Part shown: one piece after another, positions 57,829 to 64,000 of the stretch
How the letters are laid out: every line of letters begins with the position of its first letter
How positions within the stretch are numbered: position 1 is the stretch's first letter
NCBI GenBank assembly: GCA_016712265.1
Contig: JADJRJ010000030.1
Span: 434,001 to 498,000, forward strand
DNA from: Gemmatimonadota bacterium
GTDB lineage: Bacteria > Gemmatimonadota > Gemmatimonadetes > Gemmatimonadales > Gemmatimonadaceae
Direction of reading: 5' to 3'
Length of the DNA: 64,000 nt
The notes under the pieces: generated by a model
The model's database searches: none
Told to the model about the DNA's origin: nothing
Seen by the model: only the letters and a program-made list of their open reading frames with translations
Translations under genes and position numbers: made by a program

Positions 57829-59187
57829 ATGAGCGGCGGTGCCCTGCGGGTGCCGACCCGTCGGGAACTCCTTGACGTGGCGCGCCTGGCGGGGCCTATC
57901 GTACTTGTGCAGCTCGGCTTGATGAGCATGGGCACCGTGGACGCCATCATGCTCGGCCGCGTCTCACCGACGGCGATGGCCGGTGGCGCCCTCGGCAATT
58001 GGCACTGGCTCCTGGTGACGATGGTGGGTCAGGGGGCCATCCAGGCGATTGACCCCATCGTGTCGCAGGCCCGTGGCGCCGGAGATGCGGCGGCGGTCCG
58101 ACTCGGCGTCCAGCGCGGTCTCCTGTTGGGCCTCGTGCTGACGGTCCCGACCATGCTCCTGCTGTGGCCGGCGGAGCGGGTCATGCACCGCCTGGGCCAA
58201 CCCGCCGATGTTGCGCTGCTGGCGGGCCAATACTCGACGGCCCTCATCCCGGGTGTGCTGGCGTACTACTGGTTTTTCGCGCTCCGCCAATCCCTGCAAG
58301 CGTTGCACGCCGTGCGGCCCGTCCTCGTGACGGTCCTGATCGCCAACCTCATCAACGCTCTGCTCAACTGGGTGTTGATCTTTGGCCGACTCGGGGCACC
58401 TGCCCTTGGCGTGCAGGGCGCGGCGCTGGCCACCACCATCGGACGGTGGACCACCGTGATCCTCCTCCTGGGGATCGCGTGGCCCCAGCTCGCCACTCAC
58501 CTGCAATCCCCCTGGCGGGAGGCACGCCAGTGGCCGGCGCTCTGGTCGATGTTGCGCCTCGGGCTCCCCATCGGCATTCACCAATGGCTGGAGATCGCGG
58601 CGTTCGGCGCCGCCCTGCTCCTGATGGGGTTGTTCGGGACGGTGCCACTTGCCGCACACAACCTCACGATCCAGGTGGCCGCGTTGACCTACATGGTGCC
58701 GTTAGGCACCTCCGCCGCGGCGGCGGTCCTTGTGGGTCACGCGATCGGCCGCCGCGACATGGATGCGGCACGCCGCGAGGCGAGTGCGGCGCTGGCGTGC
58801 GGCGTGGGGTTCATGGCAACGTGCGCGGGCCTGATCATGGCGTTCCCGGGCCCCCTCGCGGCGGTCTTCACGCGCGATCCGGGGGTGCTGGCCCTTGCCG
58901 CTCGCCTGTTACCGATCGCAGCGGCCTTTCAGGTCTTTGACGGCATTCAGGGCGTGTCCAGTGGTATCCTGCGAGGAGCCGGGGACACGAGGGTGCCAAT
59001 GTTATTGAACCTCTTCGGTTTCGTCGCGGTGGGAATTCCCGCCGCTGCGTGGCTGGCCTTCAGTCGCGGATTGGGTCCTGAGGGGATCTGGTGGGGACTC
59101 GTGATCTGCCTGGCCGTGGTCGCCACATCGCTCGGGTGGCGCGTGCACACCCGCCTGGGTGCCTCCGTGGCCCGCGTCGAGCGTTAG
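57829..59187 (+). CDS. MATE-family multidrug efflux transporter
   Basis: 452 residues, twelve membrane segments in two homologous halves. Family stretches: LAGPIVLVQLGLMSMGTVDA, GQGAIQAIDPIVSQARGAGD, and in the second half PIGIHQWLEIAAFGAALLLM and FDGIQGVSSGILRGAGDTR. It exports cationic drugs or toxins by Na+ or H+ antiport; substrate unknown. Cotranscribed with guaA by spacing. The TAG stop is within CGTTAGGC. Confidence 0.9.
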   Translation: MSGGALRVPTRRELLDVARLAGPIVLVQLGLMSMGTVDAIMLGRVSPTAMAGGALGNWHWLLVTMVGQGAIQAIDPIVSQARGAGDAAAVRLGVQRGLLLGLVLTVPTMLLLWPAERVMHRLGQPADVALLAGQYSTALIPGVLAYYWFFALRQSLQALHAVRPVLVTVLIANLINALLNWVLIFGRLGAPALGVQGAALATTIGRWTTVILLLGIAWPQLATHLQSPWREARQWPALWSMLRLGLPIGIHQWLEIAAFGAALLLMGLFGTVPLAAHNLTIQVAALTYMVPLGTSAAAAVLVGHAIGRRDMDAARREASAALACGVGFMATCAGLIMAFPGPLAAVFTRDPGVLALAARLLPIAAAFQVFDGIQGVSSGILRGAGDTRVPMLLNLFGFVAVGIPAAAWLAFSRGLGPEGIWWGLVICLAVVATSLGWRVHTRLGASVARVER

Positions 59188-59239
59188 GCGAAACCGCACG
59201 CCTCTCCGTCGGATGCGCGGCGATGGGTACGGCCCCTCA

Positions 59240-59260
59240 GCGATCGCAGCCGGCGATCGC
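59240..59260. repeat. inverted repeat of two GCGATCGC palindromes between convergent genes
   Basis: GCGATCGC at 59240-59247 and 59253-59260 flank AGCCG. Together they can form an 8-bp hairpin in the 82-base gap between the MATE and PTS IIA genes. It lacks a T-run on either strand, so it is at most a weak bidirectional terminator. Confidence 0.4.
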
Positions 59261-59269
59261 CGCCGTGCC

Positions 59270-59722
59270 CTACACGCCCTTTTCAGCGAGGAGGGCCATG
59301 AACTCCGCCGGGGTTGAAATCCCCAACAGCCGCTCCGGAACGTCCGGCTCCTTGCTGAACTGCGCAATCTTGCCCAGGACCGGGAGGTACTGGTTGGACA
59401 CCTCCAGCGGCGGTGCCACGATGAGGAAGCAGAACTTGACGGGCTTGTCGTCGATGGCCTTGAAGTCGAGCCCCGACGCCTTGCGCCCGAACGCGACGCG
59501 CAGGCGATTCACCACCAGCGAGCGGCAATGCGGGATCGCGATGTTGCGGCCGATACCCGTCGAGCCAAGGTTCTCTCGACGCTTCAGCATCTTGAAGAGC
59601 ATGGCCTCCGACTTTTCGTCGATCTTCAGGAGGCCGATCAGTTCCTTCAGGACGTCGTCCTTGGACGAGCCCTCGAGCTCCAACTTGATCGCATCCTCAG
59701 AGAAAAACTCGCGAAGTTCCAT
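59270..59722 (-). CDS. PTS IIA-type regulatory protein (PtsN-like)
   Basis: 150 residues, single EIIA(Ntr/Fru) domain. The phosphoacceptor is His65 in NIAIPHCRS, preceded by RRENLGSTGIGR, and FCFLIVAPPLEVSNQYLPVL is typical of the family. No PTS permease, HPr or enzyme I is in the window, so it is more likely a regulatory nitrogen-PTS protein than a sugar transporter component. It is transcribed alone, convergent with the MATE gene and divergent from dusB. Confidence 0.88.
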   Translation of the reverse strand: MELREFFSEDAIKLELEGSSKDDVLKELIGLLKIDEKSEAMLFKMLKRRENLGSTGIGRNIAIPHCRSLVVNRLRVAFGRKASGLDFKAIDDKPVKFCFLIVAPPLEVSNQYLPVLGKIAQFSKEPDVPERLLGISTPAEFMALLAEKGV

Positions 59723-59819
59723 GTGCTGAAGAGGGGTGGCTGGGCAAGGTACCGGTGCGGTAGACGCGTGTCAAACCCTTGTGTTGCAGCGATTTCCGGG
59801 CACGACTAGGTTCCGAGGC

Positions 59820-60842
59820 ATGCGGCTCCCGTACCCAACCCCCGACCACATCCCGTTGATCCTGGCCCCGATGGCCGGTGTCTCGGAGTCGCCGTTCCGG
59901 CGGTTGTGCCGACAGTTCGGTGCTGACGTCGTGGTCACGGAGTTCCTCTCTGCCGAGGGGATTCGTCGGGAGAACCCGGCGACGGTGGCCAAGTTGCGGT
60001 TTGGAGCCGATGAACGAACCATCGGCGTCCAGATATTCGGCGCTGATCCCGTTGCCATGCACGACGCGGCTGCGCTCGTCACCGACGTGTTCCAGCCTGA
60101 TTTCATCGACATCAACTTCGGCTGTCCGGTCAAGAAGGTCGTGCGCCGCAATGGGGGCAGCGGATGCCTCCGCGACCTGGGGCTCGTGCAGGACGTGATA
60201 CGCGCGGTGCGATCCGGCACCCACCTGCCGGTAACGGTCAAGGTCCGCAGCGGGTGGAGTGAGGAGATGCGTGATCCAGTCACCATCGGCCTCCGGTGCC
60301 AGGACGCTGGCGCGAGCGCGTTGACCCTGCACCCGCGCACGCGCACCCAGATGTACACCGGACACGCGCGGTGGGAGGAGATTGCCGCGGTGAAGGCGGC
60401 GCTGTCCATCCCGGTGATCGGCAATGGCGACATCAAGACTCCCGAGGACGTGGTGCGCATGCGCCAGTTGACGAACTGCGATGCGGTTATGATCGCGCGC
60501 GGATCGTTTGGTCAACCGTGGATCTTCCCCCAGGCGCGCGCACTGCTGGATGGAACTCCCGTGCCCCCGACTCCGGGGGTCGAACAGCGGTTCGCGATCG
60601 CCCTCGATCACGCGCGGCTGGTCCAGTCCTATGAGCACGACCCGGAAGGCGCCGCCGTGGAGTTCCGGAAGCACCTCGGTTGGTACGTGAAGGGCCTCCC
60701 CAATTCGGCTTACCTGCGCAAGCGCCTGCACGCCGTGAATTCCTTTTCCGAGGTAGAGGGGATCTTCGGAGAATACCTCGCGACCGGGCTCCATCTGGAG
60801 CGTTCGGACGTGAGCACCGACCTGACCCCGGTCGAGGCGTGA
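59820..60842 (+). CDS. dusB: tRNA-dihydrouridine synthase
   Basis: FMN-dependent reduction of uridines in the tRNA D-loop. 340 residues from ATG 59820. ILAPMAGVSESPFRRL opens the TIM barrel; the catalytic Cys102 lies in DINFGCPVKKVVRRNGG; VKVRSGWSEE, TLHPRTRTQMYTG and IGNGDIKTPEDV follow. DusB-like by the NFGCPxKK form. larB starts inside its stop codon. Confidence 0.93.
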   Translation: MRLPYPTPDHIPLILAPMAGVSESPFRRLCRQFGADVVVTEFLSAEGIRRENPATVAKLRFGADERTIGVQIFGADPVAMHDAAALVTDVFQPDFIDINFGCPVKKVVRRNGGSGCLRDLGLVQDVIRAVRSGTHLPVTVKVRSGWSEEMRDPVTIGLRCQDAGASALTLHPRTRTQMYTGHARWEEIAAVKAALSIPVIGNGDIKTPEDVVRMRQLTNCDAVMIARGSFGQPWIFPQARALLDGTPVPPTPGVEQRFAIALDHARLVQSYEHDPEGAAVEFRKHLGWYVKGLPNSAYLRKRLHAVNSFSEVEGIFGEYLATGLHLERSDVSTDLTPVEA

Positions 60843-61609
60843 CGCCCGAGCAGGCGCGCGCCCTCCTGGGGCAGGTCGCGTCCGGTGCCGCCTCGGTGGA
60901 CGACGTGTTGGCAGCGTTTGTACAGGCGCCGCTGGAGTCCACGGACTTCGCGACCATCGATCACCATCGGACACTGCGCCAGGGATTCCCGGAGGTCATT
61001 TACGGGGCAGGGAAGACCATCGAGCAGGTGATCGGCATCAGCGAGCGCCTGCTCGCCCGGGGACAGGGGGTGCTCCTCACCAGGGCAAGTGGCGAGATGC
61101 AGGATCAGTTGTGCCAACGGTTCCCCGGAGCCATCGCGCATCCCGTCGCACGGACCGTCCGCATCCCGGGAGCGAACGCTCCCACACCATTGCCCGGGCC
61201 CGTCATGATCGTCACGGCCGGGACGAGCGACCTCCCCGTGGCCGACGAAGCCGATGAGACCGCGGCGGCGTTAGGCATGGCCGTGCTGCGCGTCACTGAT
61301 GTCGGGGTCGCCGGGATTCATCGACTCCTCGCCCGCTCGGCCGAGCTGCGAAGTGCACGTGCGGTGATTGTGGTCGCGGGGATGGACGGCGCCCTGCCGT
61401 CGGTGGTGGGAGGACTGGTGGCGTGCCCGGTCATCGCGGTCCCCACGAGTGTCGGGTATGGGGCCGCCTTCGGGGGGGTGGCTCCCTTGCTGACCGCGCT
61501 GAACTCCTGCTCCGCTGGCGTCGTCGTCGTGAACATCGACAACGGCTTCGGGGCCGCGATGGCTGCAGCCCGTATCCTCAGCGCGGACGTCCGCGCGCCT
61601 AGCGCGTAA
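60839..61609 (+). CDS. larB: nickel-pincer cofactor biosynthesis protein LarB
   Basis: Carboxylates nicotinic acid adenine dinucleotide in the synthesis of the lactate-racemase cofactor. 256 residues from GTG 60839. The PurE-like C-terminal domain has IVTAGTSDLPVADEA, VTDVGVAGIHRLL, VVAGMDGALPSVVGGL and PTSVGYGAAFGG. No larC, larE or larA is present here, so the pathway would need genes elsewhere. The 3' end overlaps the convergent methyltransferase by 11 bases. Confidence 0.88.
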   Translation: MTPEQARALLGQVASGAASVDDVLAAFVQAPLESTDFATIDHHRTLRQGFPEVIYGAGKTIEQVIGISERLLARGQGVLLTRASGEMQDQLCQRFPGAIAHPVARTVRIPGANAPTPLPGPVMIVTAGTSDLPVADEADETAAALGMAVLRVTDVGVAGIHRLLARSAELRSARAVIVVAGMDGALPSVVGGLVACPVIAVPTSVGYGAAFGGVAPLLTALNSCSAGVVVVNIDNGFGAAMAAARILSADVRAPSA

Positions 61610-62579
61610 GGGTGGCTATGGCCCGCAGCCAGATGCGGTGGCCGCCATACGCATGGAAGGCTGGCCAGCGGGTTGAGGCTGGATCACCGACCGCCGAGGA
61701 TCGTCGTCGTAGCGCCCGCTGCACCCCTTCTGGAATGGCGCGACGCAGCGTGGGTATCAGCGGCGGAAGACTGTAGCGGAGTCGGCTCACGCGCTCCCAG
61801 GGGGGACCGGCCGTTTCCAGGAAGCGGAGGTCAAACCCGGCACGCCCAAGGAGGCCGCGGAGCTCCGGAGCGCCAAAGAAGGTGAGGTGCGGCTCGTCGT
61901 GACGCGGTGCCCACGGACTGTCATCCCATGAGAGGAGGGTATCCGCTGGGACATGGGGAACCTCGACGGAGAGGAGCCCCCCTGCGGTCATGTGCTTCCC
62001 GAGCAGCCGGAGCACGCCTACCGGGTCGCGAAGGTGCTCCAGCACGTGGGAGAGGACCACGACGTCGAACGGACCTACCCCCGAGACCACCTCGGCGAGG
62101 GGACGATCGTGAACTGCAACCCCGATCCCGCGCAGGTGGGCCACGCAGGGTTCGGACAGTTCCTGGGCGTGCAGCTCGGCCCCGGGGAATCGGGATCCAA
62201 GGCGGTGCAGGATGTGCCCAAAGCCGGCACCAACATCGAGGATCCGCTGGGGCGACCGATCCCCGAGGTGCTTCACCAGCAGGTCCGCGACCGCCTCACC
62301 GCGGTTGAAGAAGAACAGGTTGTCCCGGGGGAAGTTCGCGAGATCCGCCGCATTTCCCCCGTAACGCCCCCCGCTTCGGTAGTCCCTGGTGTAGTACCTG
62401 GTCAGCTCGTCTTCGGAAGGAACAGGGGAGAGTTGCACCAGGGAGCATGCTGCACAGCGCGCAATATCGCCGTTGAATAACCGCCGCCCAGCCGGTGACT
62501 CCGAACGATAGGGACGGAGCCGGGCCAGATCGGCGCTACCGCATGCAAGACAGGTCCGGGATGGTGTCATGTGTACCAT
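61599..62579 (-). CDS. class I SAM-dependent methyltransferase with N-terminal zinc ribbon
   Basis: 326 residues. N-terminal CLAC and CAAC pairs about 25 residues apart form a probable zinc site. Methyltransferase core with ILDVGAGFGHILHRLG (SAM loop), HAQELSEPC, and FDVVVLSHVLEHLRDP, resembling sugar or lipid C-methyltransferases of the Methyltransf_23 type. The substrate is unknown. Two ATGs lie three codons apart (62579 and 62570), and neither has a clear ribosome-binding site. Confidence 0.75.
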   Translation of the reverse strand: MVHMTPSRTCLACGSADLARLRPYRSESPAGRRLFNGDIARCAACSLVQLSPVPSEDELTRYYTRDYRSGGRYGGNAADLANFPRDNLFFFNRGEAVADLLVKHLGDRSPQRILDVGAGFGHILHRLGSRFPGAELHAQELSEPCVAHLRGIGVAVHDRPLAEVVSGVGPFDVVVLSHVLEHLRDPVGVLRLLGKHMTAGGLLSVEVPHVPADTLLSWDDSPWAPRHDEPHLTFFGAPELRGLLGRAGFDLRFLETAGPPWERVSRLRYSLPPLIPTLRRAIPEGVQRALRRRSSAVGDPASTRWPAFHAYGGHRIWLRAIATLTR

Positions 62580-62654
62580 GAGGACGAACGTCGCAAGTCG
62601 TTCGTCAACAACAACTTCGCGGTGTCTGCTGAACCAGCATCGCGCATGGTGCCG

Positions 62655-62682
62655 TTGACATGGCGTCGGCCTGCGCTACTCT
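62655..62682 (+). promoter_or_regulatory. promoter of ssrA
   Basis: TTGACA (62655-62660), 16-base spacer, TACTCT (62677-62682), about 22 bases before the mature tmRNA 5' end. A consensus -35 box fits a highly expressed stable RNA. Confidence 0.65.
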
Positions 62683-62704
62683 TCCTACTGTCCATGATCA
62701 ATCC

Positions 62705-63063
62705 GGGGGCGACTTGGCTTCGACGGGGTCGGTGACGCTGTAGCTGCGTGCCCAGGTGCTGGGTCCTGGTAAAACCCTCGGCAAACCTACAACTGCCAAC
62801 ACTGAAATGGCCCTGGCTGCGTAACTCTTCGGAGTTGCTGTAAGCCTTGCTCCTGATGAAGCCTGCCCGAGGCGGCGTTAGGAGTATCGGAATATCGGGA
62901 TAGTCTGTCGTCGCGCCTCTTGGCGACGGGCGAAACTTTAGGAGGCTTGTGCAGGAATGGGCTGCCCACTGGCCAGTTTCTGCAGACATCAACCGGTGGG
63001 CTACGCACGTAGGGGCTGTGGTTGATCTTGTCTCGGACCGGGGTTCGAATCCCCGCGCCTCCA
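62705..63063 (+). ncRNA. ssrA: transfer-messenger RNA
   Basis: Rescues stalled ribosomes and tags the unfinished peptide. The 5' end GGGGGCGACTTGGCTTCGAC and the 3' T-arm GGTTCGAATCCC with CGCCTCC are diagnostic. GGGGGCG pairs with CGCCTCC to close the acceptor stem (one G-T pair). The CCA end is not encoded. The tag frame near 62791-62820 reads ANTEMALAA and then TAA, ending with the usual ALAA degradation signal. One-piece form, about 359 bases, with the octamer core CGTTAGGA at 62876 inside the RNA. Confidence 0.97.
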
Positions 63064-63067
63064 CTCT

Positions 63068-63108
63068 GAACCCCACTCGTGAACCTTGCGAGTGGGGTTC
63101 TTTGCTTT
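63068..63108 (+). terminator. intrinsic terminator of ssrA
   Basis: A perfect 12-bp stem, GAACCCCACTCG (63068-63079) with CGAGTGGGGTTC (63089-63100), a 9-base loop, then TTTGCTTTG. It lies 5 bases after the tmRNA 3' end. Confidence 0.88.
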
Positions 63109-63127
63109 GCACCGTCTGGATACCTCA

Positions 63128-64000
63128 ATGGCATCATCGTTCCGCGCGCCCAATACGCCGGTCTATCGCGCCTCCACCGTCCTCTTCGACTCGATCGCAC
63201 ACCTCGAGGAGGTGCACCGGGCCAACCGCGCGGGCGATCCCGATCCGAAGATGTACGGCACCTTCGGGACGCCCACCACCGACGCACTCCGGGACGCGGT
63301 GCTCGCCGCGGAAGGGGGCGCGGGTGTCGTCTTCGCTCCCAGTGGGCTCGGCGCTGTGGCCGTCGCCCTGTTGACCGTCGCGCGAACCGGAGCACACCTG
63401 CTGGTCCCCGACTCCGTGTACGGACCGACCCGTGAACTCTGCGACAAGACCCTTAGCCGCCTTGGCGTGGAGACGGAGTACTACGATCCGATGGTTGGCG
63501 CAGAGATCGTGCAGCTGTTGCGGGCATCCACCTGCGCCGTGCTCCAGGAAAGCCCGGGAAGCTACACCTTCGAGGTGCAGGATGTCCCCGCCATCTCCCG
63601 CGCCATCCGGAGCAGCGGTCACCCCGCCGCCATTCTCATGGACAATGCGTGGGGCTCGCCGGGGCTCTTCCGCCCCCTCGACCACGGTGTGGATATCTCG
63701 ATCATCCCCCTCACCAAGTACTGGGGCGGACACGCCGATCTCCTTTTGGGGGCAGTGGTTGCGAGCGCGACTTCATGGAGTGCGTTACGGGATACCGCCG
63801 TCGCGTTAGGCAGCTGCACCAATGGGGACGAGGCCTACCTCGCGACGCGCGGTGCACGCTCTGTGGAAATTCGCCTCCGCCAGCACGAGCGCTCCGGGCT
63901 CGCCGTCGCGAAGTGGCTGCAGGGACAGCGGCGCGTTGGTCAGGTCCTTCACGTGGCGTTCCCGGACTGTCCGGGGCACGACGTCTGGCGAAGGGACTAC
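63128..64000 (+). CDS. metC: cystathionine beta-lyase-like PLP enzyme, 5' part
   Basis: The frame from ATG 63128 runs open to the last base of the window (291 codons), so the C-terminus is missing. Cys/Met metabolism fold-type I PLP enzyme: PDPKMYGTFGTPTTDALRDA, VFAPSGLGAVAVAL (phosphate-binding loop), VPDSVYGPTRELCD, MDNAWGSPGLF, and the PLP Lys in LTKYWGGHADLLLGA. The pattern fits MetC-type beta-lyases, which split cystathionine to homocysteine. Related gamma-lyases cannot be excluded without the rest. 65 bases after the tmRNA 3' end. Confidence 0.88.
   Translation, partial: MASSFRAPNTPVYRASTVLFDSIAHLEEVHRANRAGDPDPKMYGTFGTPTTDALRDAVLAAEGGAGVVFAPSGLGAVAVALLTVARTGAHLLVPDSVYGPTRELCDKTLSRLGVETEYYDPMVGAEIVQLLRASTCAVLQESPGSYTFEVQDVPAISRAIRSSGHPAAILMDNAWGSPGLFRPLDHGVDISIIPLTKYWGGHADLLLGAVVASATSWSALRDTAVALGSCTNGDEAYLATRGARSVEIRLRQHERSGLAVAKWLQGQRRVGQVLHVAFPDCPGHDVWRRDY

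Noticed and set aside
59240..59260. GCGATCGC as a cyanobacterial HIP1-type iterated palindrome
   Set aside because: I noticed this pair only as a local hairpin and did not see it repeated across the window, unlike CGTTAGGC.

Overview
The window is one contiguous piece of a high-GC (about two thirds G+C, judged by eye) bacterial chromosome. It is almost entirely housekeeping DNA, with no phage, insertion sequence or CRISPR array that I can see. The best guess for the host is a Gemmatimonadota-like, Gram-negative-type bacterium. This is inference from the overall gene mix: a bacillithiol-type BshA, a GlmU-like nucleotidyltransferase beside a roadblock protein, an archaeal/eukaryotic-type ProRS, and a TPR-CHAT protease next to a sigma factor. 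No 16S rRNA is present to settle it.

Layout. 1-5336: overlapping chain mutL(partial)-miaA-bshA-uppP-birA-coaX. 5359-7474: groES-groEL with a textbook promoter, a perfect CIRCE operator and a strong terminator. 7536-11413: TPR-CHAT caspase-like protein facing a sigma factor/membrane-regulator pair; the CHAT signal peptide is separated from the body by a G8 run that puts it out of frame. 11639-19320 (minus strand): inorganic-carbon cluster, beta-carbonic anhydrase - SulP transporter - DabA - DabB - a third NuoM-like antiporter subunit, with stop/start overlaps from sulP onward. 19429-23777: a glycosyltransferase, then a minus-strand operon roadblock-manC-GlmU-like-WalJ-like. 23878-32422: lipoprotein, serS, orphan histidine kinase, pcrA, gatCAB. 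32419-35929: zinc phospholipase-like protein, coiled-coil membrane protein, murA (apparently frameshifted, with Asp in place of the catalytic Cys), pgeF. 35969-43673: rimP-nusA-L7Ae-infB-rbfA-truB-ribF-dut behind a leader containing a strong terminator. 43693-51575: mreBCD-mrdA-rodA, accD, folC. 51585-59187: hisS, proS, lysA, phosphoesterase, guaA, MATE pump. 59270-64000: PTS IIA-like protein (minus), dusB-larB, a methyltransferase (minus), tmRNA with promoter and terminator, and the start of a MetC-like gene that runs off the window.

How it fits together. Most genes serve translation (tRNA modification, aminoacylation, amidotransferase, initiation factor, ribosome maturation, trans-translation) and envelope growth (UppP, MurA, PgeF, elongasome). 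The distinctive accessory modules are the Dab/SulP/carbonic anhydrase cluster for accumulating bicarbonate and the CHAT-sigma island. A separate DNA-level signal runs through the whole window: the octamer CGTTAGGC. I counted 18 exact copies by hand and 25 copies of its 7-base core. They occur in coding sequence, stop codons and the tmRNA, although TTA and TAG are otherwise scarce here.
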